Shown: piece by piece, positions 36,389 through 44,831 of the stretch
How positions within the stretch are numbered: position 1 is the stretch's first letter
How the letters are laid out: every line of letters starts with the position of its first letter
Assembly (NCBI RefSeq): GCF_000306115.2
Contig: NZ_AKWX02000023.1
Span: 508,603 to 572,602, forward strand
Source of the DNA: Leptospira wolffii serovar Khorat str. Khorat-H2
GTDB taxonomy: Bacteria > Spirochaetota > Leptospiria > Leptospirales > Leptospiraceae
Direction of reading: 5' to 3'
Length of the DNA stretch: 64,000 bases
Translations under genes and position numbers: made by a program
Notes under the pieces: generated by a model
The model's input: only the letters and a program-made list of their open reading frames with translations
What the model was told of the DNA's origin: nothing
The model's database searches: none

Positions 36389-38350
36389 ATGAACCAACCT
36401 CTTTGGACCCCCTCGGAAGAATCCATTCGAAATTCCCGCCTGACCGATTTTCAAAAATTCGTAGAGCGTTCCCAAGGCAAAAGTTTCAAAAACTACTCGG
36501 AGCTGCATAAATGGTCCGTCGATTTCCTGCCCGAATTCTGGGCGTCCATTTGGGAATACGCTCCTGTGATCCATTCCCAAAAATATGAACATGTCTTAAT
36601 ACGAGGAAAACGCTTCCAAGATTCCAGATTCTTTCCCGGAGCCAGACTGAATTTCGCGGAGAATTTATTACGCAAGCAGGACGATTCAATTGCTATCTTT
36701 TACAGAGGAGAATCCGGCGCGGAGGCAAAGCTAACTTATTCCGAGCTATTCCGAAAAGTAGGGGAACTTTCTTCCTACTTTCTTTCTTTGGGCATTCGTC
36801 CGGGGGATAGGATAGCGGGGCTTATGCCGAATATTCCAGACACCGTCGTCGGTATGCTTGCCGCCACAACGATTGGAGCCGTCTGGTCGTCCTGCTCTCC
36901 CGATTTCGGGTCCAAAGGAGTTTTGGATCGATTCGGTCAGATCCGACCTTCCGTGCTTCTGACTACGGACCGTTACGAATTCAAGGGCAAGAGCATATCT
37001 CTTTCCGGGATTGTAGGAGAAATCGTTTCCCAATTGCCGGAGCTTAAATCGGTGGTGATAGCGAAATATCCCAGCTTGGAAGATCGGAGTAAAGACCTCG
37101 CGGATTCTTTTCCGAAAAATTCCATAGCCTTACGAGATGCGATCTCGGCTCACGCGGGTAAACTTCCTAGTTTTATCCAATTGCCTTTCGATCATCCGGT
37201 TTATGTTATGTATTCCTCCGGAACCACCGGACTTCCGAAATGTATGGTCCAAGGCCCGGGAGTTTTTCTGAACCACTGGAAAGAATTGGCTCTGCACACC
37301 GATTTAAGAGAAGGAGAGGGGATCTTTTATTATACGACTTGCGGTTGGATGATGTGGAACTGGCTCGTGAGTTCCTTATCCATAGGAGCGACGATTCATC
37401 TTTTCGACGGTAATCCTTTTCACCCGGATCCAGGAGTATTATTCCGTTACGCCTCGGATCGAAAGATAGGAATCTTCGGAGTCGGAGCGAAATACATTCT
37501 GAGTTTGGAAAAGGAAAAATTTAAGCCAGAGTCGGATCTAAGTTCCGTTCGGGCGGTATTATCCACCGGTTCTCCGCTACCTTCCTACGGCTTCGAATAC
37601 GTATACGAATTCTGGAATAAGAAGTTTAGGCTTTCTTCCATTTCGGGAGGAACGGATTTGAACGGATGTTTTGCATTAGGAAATCCGAATATTCCTGTTC
37701 ATTCGGGAGAGTTGCAGAGCCTGGGGCTCGGAATGGACGTGCGGATCTTCGACGATTCCGGAAAATCCGTAAGAGGAGAAAAGGGAGAGCTGGTATGCGT
37801 TCAACCTTTTCCCTCCATGCCCCTGGAATTTTGGTCCGATCAAGACGGAAAAAAATACCAGGAAGCATATTTCGATACGTATCCCGACGTTTGGAGACAC
37901 GGCGATTTTGCCGAGATCTTGTCCGACGAAGGTATGGTAGTTTACGGTAGATCGGATGCTACCCTAAATCCGGGTGGGGTCCGAATCGGAACCGCGGACT
38001 TATACAGTCTGCTCGAAACGGTCCCGGAAATTGCGGATTCGGTCGTGATCGGTCAGGATTGGAAAGACGACGTGCGCATCGTCCTCTTTCTAAAAATGAC
38101 TCCTGGATCGGATTTGAATTCGGAATTGGAATCCAAGATTAAGAAAGAAATCAAGGAGAAGGTTTCTCCTCGTCACGTACCTTCTAAGATAATCGCCGTT
38201 CGGGATATTCCTTACACCCGAAATATGAAGAAGGTGGAAATTGCGGTTAAAAAAACGGTGCAGGGACAAGCCGTAACCAATCAGGACGCCCTGATCAATC
38301 CGGAATCTCTGGAGTATTTTCGAAATCTACCCGCCCTTTCGGAAGATTAA
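36389..38350 (+). CDS. Acetoacetate-CoA ligase
   Basis: A 653-residue ANL-superfamily enzyme that activates acetoacetate to acetoacetyl-CoA with ATP, linking ketone bodies or polyhydroxybutyrate breakdown products to acetyl-CoA metabolism. The N-terminus (NQPLWTPSEESIRNSRLTDF) is typical of this family and differs from acetyl-CoA synthetase. Signature P-loop YSSGTTGLPKCMVQGPGVF, then TTCGWMMWN, SGGTDLNGCF and YGRSDATLNPGGVRIG, with a C-terminal PYTRNMKKVEIAVKK carrying the adenylation lysine. Length is standard. It is followed 12 bp later by the convergent anti-sigma gene. Confidence 0.92.
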   Translation: MNQPLWTPSEESIRNSRLTDFQKFVERSQGKSFKNYSELHKWSVDFLPEFWASIWEYAPVIHSQKYEHVLIRGKRFQDSRFFPGARLNFAENLLRKQDDSIAIFYRGESGAEAKLTYSELFRKVGELSSYFLSLGIRPGDRIAGLMPNIPDTVVGMLAATTIGAVWSSCSPDFGSKGVLDRFGQIRPSVLLTTDRYEFKGKSISLSGIVGEIVSQLPELKSVVIAKYPSLEDRSKDLADSFPKNSIALRDAISAHAGKLPSFIQLPFDHPVYVMYSSGTTGLPKCMVQGPGVFLNHWKELALHTDLREGEGIFYYTTCGWMMWNWLVSSLSIGATIHLFDGNPFHPDPGVLFRYASDRKIGIFGVGAKYILSLEKEKFKPESDLSSVRAVLSTGSPLPSYGFEYVYEFWNKKFRLSSISGGTDLNGCFALGNPNIPVHSGELQSLGLGMDVRIFDDSGKSVRGEKGELVCVQPFPSMPLEFWSDQDGKKYQEAYFDTYPDVWRHGDFAEILSDEGMVVYGRSDATLNPGGVRIGTADLYSLLETVPEIADSVVIGQDWKDDVRIVLFLKMTPGSDLNSELESKIKKEIKEKVSPRHVPSKIIAVRDIPYTRNMKKVEIAVKKTVQGQAVTNQDALINPESLEYFRNLPALSED

Positions 38351-38361
38351 GGATTTCTAAT

Positions 38362-38694
38362 TTACCTTTCCGAGAAGGACGCTTCTATGATAAGATCCGT
38401 AGCTTCCCATGCGTATTCCGTTTCGATGGGGGAAGCTATGGCTTTCGCGGATTGATTGGAAAGTCCCGAATAATCGGAAAATTGGACCTTTTCGGTTCGT
38501 AACAGATAGGTTGCAAAAGTCGCACCGATTCCCAGAAGGATCGCGGCCGCCAATGCCTGCCAGCTTTTCAAAGGGAATCTTTCTTTTTCCCGATTGGCGG
38601 CTTGGACGACGATGCGAGATGCGATCCGTCTGGAGAAATCCGGATCTTCGATCAATCTTTCGATGGTTTTATTCAATTCGTTTTTACCCTTCAT
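38362..38694 (-). CDS. Putative membrane anti-sigma factor
   Basis: A 110-residue protein with a charged cytosolic N-terminus (MKGKNELNKTIERLIEDPDF, residues 1-45), one membrane segment (about 46-66, WQALAAAILLGIGATFATYLL) and a short outer domain. It has no HxxxCxxC zinc motif. Its position, directly after and overlapping by 11 bp the ECF sigma gene, with single-span topology, is what identifies it as the likely anti-sigma factor. It is comparable in architecture to CnrY, though sequence similarity is not evident by eye. Confidence 0.68.
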   Translation of the reverse strand: MKGKNELNKTIERLIEDPDFSRRIASRIVVQAANREKERFPLKSWQALAAAILLGIGATFATYLLRTEKVQFSDYSGLSNQSAKAIASPIETEYAWEATDLIIEASFSER

Positions 38695-39238
38695 TTCTCC
38701 CCTCCTGATTTTTTCTATTCATATTAGTAAAGCGAGAGAGCCATTCTTTGGCCCTTGAGATCCGGGACTTAACCGTCCCCTCGGATATATTCAGTTTCTT
38801 CGCGATCGAATCCACCTTTTCTCCGGACAATCTAAGTATCATAGTTTCCTTATATGGAGATGGCAAGAGATTAATTTGCTCCTGTAGCCATTCTTTTCGA
38901 TCCCTTTCCGGTTCTTCGTAAAGTTCTTTTTCCGTTTCTTCTTTACCCGAGGAGGTGAATTCCGTTTGGAAGCGGGAATAAGCTCTTCCTTCCCGATTCC
39001 ATTTTCTTACCGCCCTTCGGCATTCGTTTCTTGCCGCCACATAAAGCCAGCGATTCAGGTCTTGTATGCCCAGTGGAGGTTTGGATTGGAATGTCAAATA
39101 GTATCTAAGATAAGTGTCCTGAGCGACATCCTCCGCTAAGGAGGCCATTTCGGGCATGAGATGTCTTTGGATGGATTTTAATACCGTCCGTTTACTGGAT
39201 TCAATCGCTTGGATTAAATCGGCTTCCGTCATGGGCAC
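38684..39238 (-). CDS. ECF-type RNA polymerase sigma factor
   Basis: A 184-residue group 4 sigma factor. Region 2 reads MASLAEDVAQDTYLRYYL then NRWLYVAARNECRRAVRKW; region 4 has LPSPYKETMILRLSGEK and the helix-turn-helix SIAKKLNISEGTVKSRISRAK. It would direct RNA polymerase to a small regulon once released from the anti-sigma factor. The GTG at 39238 or ATG at 39232 may be the start; both overlap the end of the upstream CpxP-like gene, showing an operon. Target promoters could not be found; autoregulation from upstream of 39759 is likely by analogy. Confidence 0.92.
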   Translation of the reverse strand: MPMTEADLIQAIESSKRTVLKSIQRHLMPEMASLAEDVAQDTYLRYYLTFQSKPPLGIQDLNRWLYVAARNECRRAVRKWNREGRAYSRFQTEFTSSGKEETEKELYEEPERDRKEWLQEQINLLPSPYKETMILRLSGEKVDSIAKKLNISEGTVKSRISRAKEWLSRFTNMNRKNQEGRNEG

Positions 39239-39759
39239 TTACAGTCTCGGTCTCTGTCCCGGGGAGGATGATCGGGAGGTTCTCGCCTATCGTGCATCCT
39301 CTGTATTCTTTCCTTATGCATTTTTGATAATTTCTGTTTTTGCTCCGGAGTCAGGAAGGACTCGAATTCCAATCTGTCTTCTATATGCAGAATTCTTAAT
39401 TCAAGCTGCACTTCTCCGATTTGCTTCAATTTGGACCGAACCGCGCCCATATCCACCTTGGTCGCTTCCAGTAATTTGCGTAGATCTTCGTGAAGAGGAG
39501 TCAATTTCTCGGACAAGGCTCGCCCGCCCGCTTTCCTTTTTTCCCTAGCTGCTTTGATTTTCTCCTGTTGTTCCGCGCTCAGGCCTAGGTCTTGGGAAAT
39601 TCTATCCAGAAATCTTTCTTCCTTAAGGCCGGGCCCGAAGATTCCGAAAGGTTCCGCTCCTCCGAACGGCGGGGGAGGAGGCGGTTCCGCTAAAATGGTC
39701 GCTGTCCCTCCTAAAATCAGAAGAACAATTAGAATGAGCCGACTCTGTATATTTCTCAA
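39229..39759 (-). CDS. Periplasmic CpxP/CnrX-like sensor protein
   Basis: A 176-residue exported protein (signal peptide up to TATILAEP) with a proline stretch (PPPPPPFGG) and a long helical domain. Pattern LGLSAEQQEKIKAAREKRKAG (cut: LGLSAEQQEKIKAA) and FLTPEQKQKLSKMHKERI match the LTxxQ repeats of the Spy/CpxP/CnrX/ZraP heavy-metal-resistance group. The C-terminus is Arg/His/Asp/Pro-rich and ends DCKCP, possible metal ligands. Translation starts at TTG 39759, preceded by GAGGTGA. It is the first gene of a three-gene operon with an ECF sigma and a membrane anti-sigma, so it is probably the envelope sensor that controls that pair. Confidence 0.78.
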   Translation of the reverse strand: MRNIQSRLILIVLLILGGTATILAEPPPPPPFGGAEPFGIFGPGLKEERFLDRISQDLGLSAEQQEKIKAAREKRKAGGRALSEKLTPLHEDLRKLLEATKVDMGAVRSKLKQIGEVQLELRILHIEDRLEFESFLTPEQKQKLSKMHKERIQRMHDRREPPDHPPRDRDRDCKCP

Positions 39760-39799
39760 GACACTTCACCTCGGATATGTTTTTGGACGAAAGAAATCA

Positions 39800-40525
39800 T
39801 CATTGCGTTGTACTGGAACTAGAGGAACTTCCGGAGGAAATGGAATTACTCGTGCAATTCACATCTCCTTGTATAGTTACCGAAGGTCCCGTGACCGTTT
39901 GGGTATTATAGCAGGTTTGGCCGTCTTGGGTATAGCACATACTCGTCGATGTCGCCGAAGTGCAATTGATCAAATCCACTGTATAGCATTGAGTCAAAGC
40001 GAGTCCGGTGCTACCCCCCGATACCGCCGTTCCTACCAGATCCAAAGTTACGGTAAGATAGGAAAGCGCCTGGGAAGAGCTTACGCTAGTATCCACTGGA
40101 ACTCCGCTACCTCCCCAATAGATTTTCCCGTAATTGGAAACCACAGCCATGGTTCCTATGCCTCCCGAGTAGGAGAAGCCTTGCTGGGAATCGATGGAGC
40201 CTTGGTTTTGATTGCTATCGTATAGAAATTTCAGATAAAGATATTCTCCCGACTTAAAGTAAAGTCGGCTGATTACCGTATACTGACTGGAGGAGCTGGA
40301 AGTGGTTGTGGTAGTAGTGGTGGTACTCGTACTCGATGTGCTATAAGGACTCGCGGTTCCGCAACTTGCGGTTTTGTCCGCATCCAATTCTCCATCTATA
40401 TTGAATGCGACTCCGTCTCCGAATACGGTAAGACCCACCTTATTCGATGCTTGGTTCTCGCAGGAAAGGAATGAAAGAGAAAGAAGATAGGCGAGAATGT
40501 ATGCGGGTTTTCCGGATTTTTCCAA
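39800..40525 (-). CDS. Hypothetical lipoprotein with Thr/Ser tracts
   Basis: A 241-residue lipoprotein: hydrophobic signal ending LSLSFLSC, then a mature part with low-complexity Ser/Thr runs (about residues 65-83 and the last 20). Between them is a beta-rich domain (YTVISRLYFKSGEYLYLKF, IGTMAVVSNYGKIYWGG) and five to six cysteines near the C-terminus (TQCYTVDLINC, MCYTQDGQTCYN). Family unknown; the low-complexity tracts probably act as surface spacers. TTG start at 40525, preceded by AAAGGA at 8 bp. Ends 40 bp after the start of the CpxP-like gene downstream; same strand, so possibly co-transcribed. Confidence 0.65.
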   Translation of the reverse strand: MEKSGKPAYILAYLLSLSFLSCENQASNKVGLTVFGDGVAFNIDGELDADKTASCGTASPYSTSSTSTTTTTTTTSSSSSQYTVISRLYFKSGEYLYLKFLYDSNQNQGSIDSQQGFSYSGGIGTMAVVSNYGKIYWGGSGVPVDTSVSSSQALSYLTVTLDLVGTAVSGGSTGLALTQCYTVDLINCTSATSTSMCYTQDGQTCYNTQTVTGPSVTIQGDVNCTSNSISSGSSSSSSTTQ

Positions 40526-40698
40526 ACTGGATTTCCTTTCCTGTGTTTATTTATATAAACCCGGAGATCCGAAAACGTTCCCGGAATTTAGAAAAAGACG
40601 ACTTAAGAATTCAGGACTAGACCGTGTTTCGATGATGTAGGAAGAGAAGGTTATTAATTTTCCCTTGCCTTTCCCTCTAAGGGAAATAGAACGAAGTT

Positions 40699-41535
40699 GT
40701 GGCGCGTATTTTTATCCTCTTAATCGTTTCGACTTTTTTTTCCTTACTCGTAGCGCAAGAGGGACCTGTAACTCGTTTGGAGCAGATCCAAAAAAGGGGA
40801 GAGCTGAGAGTTACGGGCAATCGGAACTTCGAGCCGTTTTATATTCCCGATGCAAAGGAGGGTTATCCCGGTTTCGACGCCGAGTTAGGAAAGAAATACG
40901 CGGACTTTCTAGGAGTGAAATACGTTTACACGAATCGTCCCGAATTCGAGGATTTCGTCGAAGCCATTCGGTCCGGCGACGCGGATATCTCCTTCTCCGG
41001 AGTCACATCCACATTAGAAAGATCTAAGAAGATTTCCTTCAGTACAGCCTATCTGATTTCCAGCCCCGGGGCCTTAGTGAATAAGAATGCGATTCCTCCT
41101 CCTCCGGAGGGAAACATCATCACTACGGTTTATTTTAGGAGTATTAAGGATTTGGAAAATGTGAGCGGTATCAGCTTCGCCGTAAGAGGATTTTCCAGCA
41201 GCCACGAGTATCTTCTTTCCAATTTTCCCAATTCCAGGGTTTTTACTTACGGATCCGTGGACGGAGCCTTAAGTGCGGTTCGAGAAGGGAAAGCGAATTG
41301 CTTCGTCGGGGAATCGTATTACATTAAAGGCTTCCTACAAAGGCAACCTTCTTTAGCCTCCAATTTCAGGGCCTTGGTGGAGCCGGTCCAAGAGGATCAT
41401 ATCAGCGCATTATTGCCCAAGGGCGATCTCGTCTTTTCCCGCAATTTCGAATTCTTTCTCTCCGAGATCAAGAGAACGGGAGAATTGAAACTCCTGGAAG
41501 ATAAATATTTTAACCGTAGGGATTGGGTGAAATAG
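40699..41535 (+). CDS. Periplasmic solute-binding protein, family 3
   Basis: A 278-residue substrate-binding protein of the amino-acid/polar solute family (SBP_bac_3). After the signal peptide (LIVSTFFSLLVAQEG) come IQKRGELRVTGNRNFEPF, GYPGFDAELGKKYADFLGV, the ligand-binding IRSGDADISFSGVTSTLERSK (split here: SGDADISFSGVT, LERSKKISFS) and YFNRRDWVK at the end. No ABC permease or ATPase gene is adjacent, so it is an orphan receptor or works with a distant transporter. GTG start at 40699; a hairpin TTTCCCT/AGGGAAA lies 10 bp upstream. The MBL fusion gene follows after 18 bp. Confidence 0.87.
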   Translation: MARIFILLIVSTFFSLLVAQEGPVTRLEQIQKRGELRVTGNRNFEPFYIPDAKEGYPGFDAELGKKYADFLGVKYVYTNRPEFEDFVEAIRSGDADISFSGVTSTLERSKKISFSTAYLISSPGALVNKNAIPPPPEGNIITTVYFRSIKDLENVSGISFAVRGFSSSHEYLLSNFPNSRVFTYGSVDGALSAVREGKANCFVGESYYIKGFLQRQPSLASNFRALVEPVQEDHISALLPKGDLVFSRNFEFFLSEIKRTGELKLLEDKYFNRRDWVK

Positions 41536-41553
41536 TTCGGTCGTCTAAAAGGC

Positions 41554-42423
41554 ATGGCGACTCTAGCAAAGAAACGATCCGAGAATCTACCTGGATCCTT
41601 TTACGTGGATTCCAGTTGTATCGATTGTGAGACCTGCAGGATTCTCGCTCCGGAAATTTTCGGAGAGGATTCGATCGGTTCTTTCGTGAAAAAGCAACCC
41701 CAATCCAAGCAAGAGGAATTTCGTGCTCTCCAAGCGCTTGTAGCCTGTCCGACCACTTCGATAGGCACGGTCGATCGCTTGGATCTAAACGATGCCAAAT
41801 CCTCCTTTCCCAGAAAGATAGAGGAGAATGTGTATCATTGCGGATTTCATTCCCGTTCTTCTTTCGGAGCATTTTCCTATTTAATCGTCCGGGAAGAAGG
41901 TAACGTTCTCGTGGATTCTCCCCGTTTTATACCTTCCTTAGCGGAAAGAATCCGAGAGATGGGAGGGATCCGTTATCATTTTCTGACCCATAGGGACGAT
42001 ATTGCGGACCACGAAAAATACCACGAGGAATTCGAAACGAAAAGAATCATCCATGAAGGAGATCTTTCTTCTTTGCCTGAGGCCGAGATTCTCGTATCGG
42101 GAGAGAGCCCATTCTATTTGGAGAAAGATTTAGTAGTGATTCCGGTTCCAGGTCATACCAGAGGACATTCAGTGCTATTGTATAAGAATAATTTTCTTTT
42201 TACGGGAGATCATTTGGCTTACGACCCTAAGAAAGAACGGCTTATCGCTTTTCGGAACGCATGTTGGTATTCCTGGGAAAAACAGATCCGGTCTATGGAA
42301 ATATTAGAAAATTATGATTTTATTTACGTTTTACCTGGTCACGGATATCCTAGCCCGAGAATGTCCAAGGAGGATAAGAAGGCTAAACTAAAGGCTTGCA
42401 TAGAATGGATGAAAAATAGATAA
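41554..42423 (+). CDS. Ferredoxin-MBL-fold fusion protein
   Basis: A 289-residue two-domain protein. Residues about 15-70 are a small iron-sulfur domain with CIDCETCR and a later VACPTTSIG, a ferredoxin pattern for one 4Fe-4S cluster. Residues about 85-280 are a metallo-beta-lactamase fold with [13 protein letters not shown] in place of the normal THxHx[12 protein letters not shown] and TGDHLA, and a final LPGHGYPSP. Similar fusions are known in cyanobacteria and others, function unclear. The metal site differs from the canonical one (Arg-Asp-Asp after the first His), which is usual for this subfamily. It follows the binding-protein gene by 18 bp. Confidence 0.82.
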   Translation: MATLAKKRSENLPGSFYVDSSCIDCETCRILAPEIFGEDSIGSFVKKQPQSKQEEFRALQALVACPTTSIGTVDRLDLNDAKSSFPRKIEENVYHCGFHSRSSFGAFSYLIVREEGNVLVDSPRFIPSLAERIREMGGIRYHFLTHRDDIADHEKYHEEFETKRIIHEGDLSSLPEAEILVSGESPFYLEKDLVVIPVPGHTRGHSVLLYKNNFLFTGDHLAYDPKKERLIAFRNACWYSWEKQIRSMEILENYDFIYVLPGHGYPSPRMSKEDKKAKLKACIEWMKNR

Positions 42424-42464
42424 ACCGCCGTCTTGCTAGGTGGTGGACGGCGGCCGAATTTATA

Positions 42465-43085
42465 TTATTGTCTTACGATTTTATACCAAGCAAAAGAACC
42501 GTTGCATCCGTTCGTAGCGGGAGTGGCGGTTTTTATGCAGGAACTACTGCAAGATGCGTCCGTACGGGCGGCCAGAGTGGTGAGAGCCGCGGCAGTGGAT
42601 ACATTCCCGGAGAAAAGATCGCAAAGATAAACGGAGCCTGAGTTCTCGGTCCATACTAAAGTAGAATAAGTTCCGTAGTCCTTATTCTTATACACTAAGT
42701 AAGGAACCCCGTAGGAACCGCCTCCGTTGTCGTAGCTGATGATTTGGTAATTCGCAGGATAAAAATCCGGAAAGGGACTGCCTTCGGGAGTGGTGCAACT
42801 TCCGGAAGTCCAGCAAGTAGGAGGATTTTCTTGGTAATAGAACCAATCTCCCGCTACCTGAGTGCTCGCGTAGAATTTAGCGAAGATACTGGAAGTGGGA
42901 CAACTTCCCGCGCTGCACGCGTATTGGTTCCAACTGCCCGCGATCGCGATATCTCCGTTATTCGCATTGTTCAGAAGTCCGGATAAAAGCAATTTATCGG
43001 AGTCGGTCGGCGCATTGTCGGCACAAGCCAGGGAAAGAAATGCGAACGATAGGACGCACGCAAGGGTCTTTAGATTCAGGTTCAT
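42465..43085 (-). CDS. Cysteine-rich lipoprotein downstream of a cobalamin riboswitch
   Basis: A 206-residue lipoprotein (signal ending FAFLSLAC, Cys21). The mature protein has about ten cysteines (YACSAGSC, PPTCWTSGSC, YLCDLF, ASCSSSC, NGCNG) and aromatic beta-type segments (FAKFYASTQVAGDWFYY, VYKNKDYGTYSTLVW). No known family is recognised. It is the only gene between the riboswitch and the convergent MBL gene, so its expression should fall when B12 is plentiful. The Shine-Dalgarno lies in a hairpin (43092-43111). By analogy with other B12-controlled surface proteins it could bind or deliver cobalamin, which is inference. Confidence 0.72.
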   Translation of the reverse strand: MNLNLKTLACVLSFAFLSLACADNAPTDSDKLLLSGLLNNANNGDIAIAGSWNQYACSAGSCPTSSIFAKFYASTQVAGDWFYYQENPPTCWTSGSCTTPEGSPFPDFYPANYQIISYDNGGGSYGVPYLVYKNKDYGTYSTLVWTENSGSVYLCDLFSGNVSTAAALTTLAARTDASCSSSCIKTATPATNGCNGSFAWYKIVRQ

Positions 43086-43091
43086 TGTATT

Positions 43092-43111
43092 CTCCTAATA
43101 TGTTTTAGGAG
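43092..43111 (-). promoter_or_regulatory. Hairpin sequestering the lipoprotein Shine-Dalgarno
   Basis: On the minus strand CTCCTAA-AACATA-TTAGGAG is a perfect 7-bp stem with a 6-base loop, and TTAGGAG contains the AGGAG Shine-Dalgarno 6-7 bases before the ATG at 43085. When the stem forms, the ribosome-binding site is closed. This makes it the likely expression platform of the upstream riboswitch, although the two are separated by about 150 bases. Confidence 0.7.
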
Positions 43112-43261
43112 GGCCCTTGGCTGGAGATACCCTGTCGGATATCTTTCGGAATGGATCCTAAGGAACGATCCGATCCTTAAGTCCGTGAGAACAAGAAGCC
43201 CTACCTGTTACCTTCGGGGGCCCCTCGCTTAGCAATACATGCTTTAGTGAGATGTAAGTTT

Positions 43262-43412
43262 CTCAAACCTCGGAGAAATTCTTACGGGGAAGATCGGGCT
43301 TACGAAAAAAGTATCCTCTTTCCGATTACCGTTGCGGGTCAGCACAGGGTTCTCACCTGTTTCCTCCCTAAGGGTATGATCCAGGGTCGAGTGAGGCCGC
43401 TCCGCTGTCAAG
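43262..43412 (-). promoter_or_regulatory. Cobalamin (B12) riboswitch aptamer
   Basis: Read on the minus strand, the conserved core is present in order: AGGGAGGAAACAGGTGAGAA, CCTGTGCTGACCCGCAACGG, TAATCGGA, then after a variable U-rich loop GTAAGCCCGATCTTCCCC. These match the B12-box consensus (GGTGARAA-CC, GCTGACCCGCAACGGTAA, AGCCcGA-g-CC). It starts just after the lytic transglycosylase stop (43420) and points to the lipoprotein gene at 43085. Boundaries are approximate. The aptamer normally binds adenosylcobalamin or related corrinoids and turns expression off. Confidence 0.88.
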
Positions 43413-43419
43413 CTTAGGC

Positions 43420-44043
43420 TTAATTCCTGGTGCCTAAATATTCTTCTTGGCCGGCAAAGACATTCTCCGCATAGGAAGGAACTCCACCCCATTTCTTCAC
43501 CGCTCCCGGTCCTGCATTATATGCTAAGAGCGCCTTTCTCAGGTCTCCTTCTTGGTCTTCCAAGAGATAGTTTAGGTAGGAGACTCCGAGGTGTAGATTG
43601 ATTTCCGTGTCGAATAAATCCTTTTCCTTCACGGATCTCCCTTCCCAGGATCCGATCCAGCTTCCCGTGCCCGGCATGATTTGCATATAGCCGCGGGCGT
43701 TTTTCTTGGACCGAGCCTTTTTGTAAAATTCGGATTCGGTTCGAATCAATCCTAAGAGAAGTCCGACTTTCTCTCCTTCCTGGCAAAGTATTCCGCAAGC
43801 GGAATCGTCTATCCGGGAGGCCTCTTTCCATATGGTTTTGCTTAAAGTTTCCAGTTCGGATTCGGATATAGAAGGTCTTTCCGTTTGGATAAAGCTTCGA
43901 ATTCTGACCAATTCCCTTTCTTCGGGAACGAGGATCGTCTCTTTGCCGGACAGGGAGCCTGTCAAAGGGGCTACAAACGATTGGTATAGCATAGGAAGCG
44001 CTGCTACGAATAAATATCTCTTTCTGATCTTGGGTTGGACCAT
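43420..44043 (-). CDS. Lytic transglycosylase (SLT domain)
   Basis: A 207-residue murein transglycosylase, cleaving glycan strands to 1,6-anhydromuramic ends in the periplasm. After a hydrophobic N-terminal anchor (YLFVAALPMLYQSFVAPL) and a helical linker, the SLT domain (about 105-200) shows GLIRTESEF (catalytic Glu), SKKNARGYMQIMP, INLHLGVSYLNYLL and ALLAYNAGPGAVKKWGG. AAAAGGAGG nine bases before the ATG at 44043 decides this start over ATGs at 44070 and 44088. The B12 riboswitch begins within a few bases after its stop. Confidence 0.9.
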   Translation of the reverse strand: MVQPKIRKRYLFVAALPMLYQSFVAPLTGSLSGKETILVPEERELVRIRSFIQTERPSISESELETLSKTIWKEASRIDDSACGILCQEGEKVGLLLGLIRTESEFYKKARSKKNARGYMQIMPGTGSWIGSWEGRSVKEKDLFDTEINLHLGVSYLNYLLEDQEGDLRKALLAYNAGPGAVKKWGGVPSYAENVFAGQEEYLGTRN

Positions 44044-44088
44044 CTCTTCCAACCTCCTTTTATAGTGCATCGCACTAACTGTGACCAT

Positions 44089-44831
44089 TCTTTTTGCGGC
44101 GCACTACGGGTCAAGGAACTCAATCTCAAAAATCATCCCTCCAGGGATAGATGGAGTTCCTACCAAACATTCCTTTGGTTTTCGGATTCATTTCGGTCCG
44201 GCTCCCCGTGCTTGCGGCTCAGGGGGGAAGAGTGAGATAGGAAAAATTTTATCTCCCATATTGCTGGGAAGAATGCGGAAGAATCATTCCGTATCGAAAT
44301 CGATTCGAAGGACTTGAGAGAACGTTCTTATTTTCCCGAGGAGAATCGGATTTAGGAAATTTTCCACGATTACGGAATATTCTTCTATTTAGATTTTCGT
44401 TTGGAAATTTATTTCCTAATCGAATAGACATTTCGGTATACTCTTCCGCGAAACCGACACTAAAGGGTTAGAGGACACTAATCCGAAATTAATTGACTAA
44501 ATAGAAATGCGTATATCGTTTTGCGTTCCTTTCTCATTTTGCATCTCAAATTATTCTGAAATATAACATTCGATTTATTTAATATAAAAAATTTCAGAAA
44601 AAATATTTTTTATGCAAAAGTGCCGAATGTCGAACGTCATATTTTTTAGAACCGGGGATTGGCCGAGCAGGCCTTCCAAAAAATAGAAAAAGTAAACTCC
44701 TTCTCTTAAAAGAAAACGCGTCACTCAAGAAGAAGAGAAGGTTAATTTAAAGAAGATCCTGGCAAGCGAACCTTTTGTGTCCGGAATCGGTTAACAAAAA
44801 TCAAAACCGAATCCGTTTCTGGGGATTCTAC
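44089..44831 (+). other. Long AT-rich intergenic region, no gene found
   Basis: The 743 bases between the transglycosylase and the metalloprotease genes carry no supported coding frame. Composition shifts to AT-rich around 44480-44660, with short A and T runs (AATATAAAAAATTTC, AAAAAATATTTTTTATG). This is where promoters for both divergent genes would lie, but no convincing -35/-10 pair was found. No tRNA, repeat or other structure recognised. Confidence 0.45.

Noticed and set aside
43086..43419. tRNA or structured RNA other than a riboswitch
   Set aside because: The fold has no acceptor/T-loop pattern; the B12 core motifs explain the conservation better.
44089..44317. Short plus-strand frames upstream of the transglycosylase gene
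   Set aside because: They have no family features and no initiation signals; the region is better read as a divergent control region.
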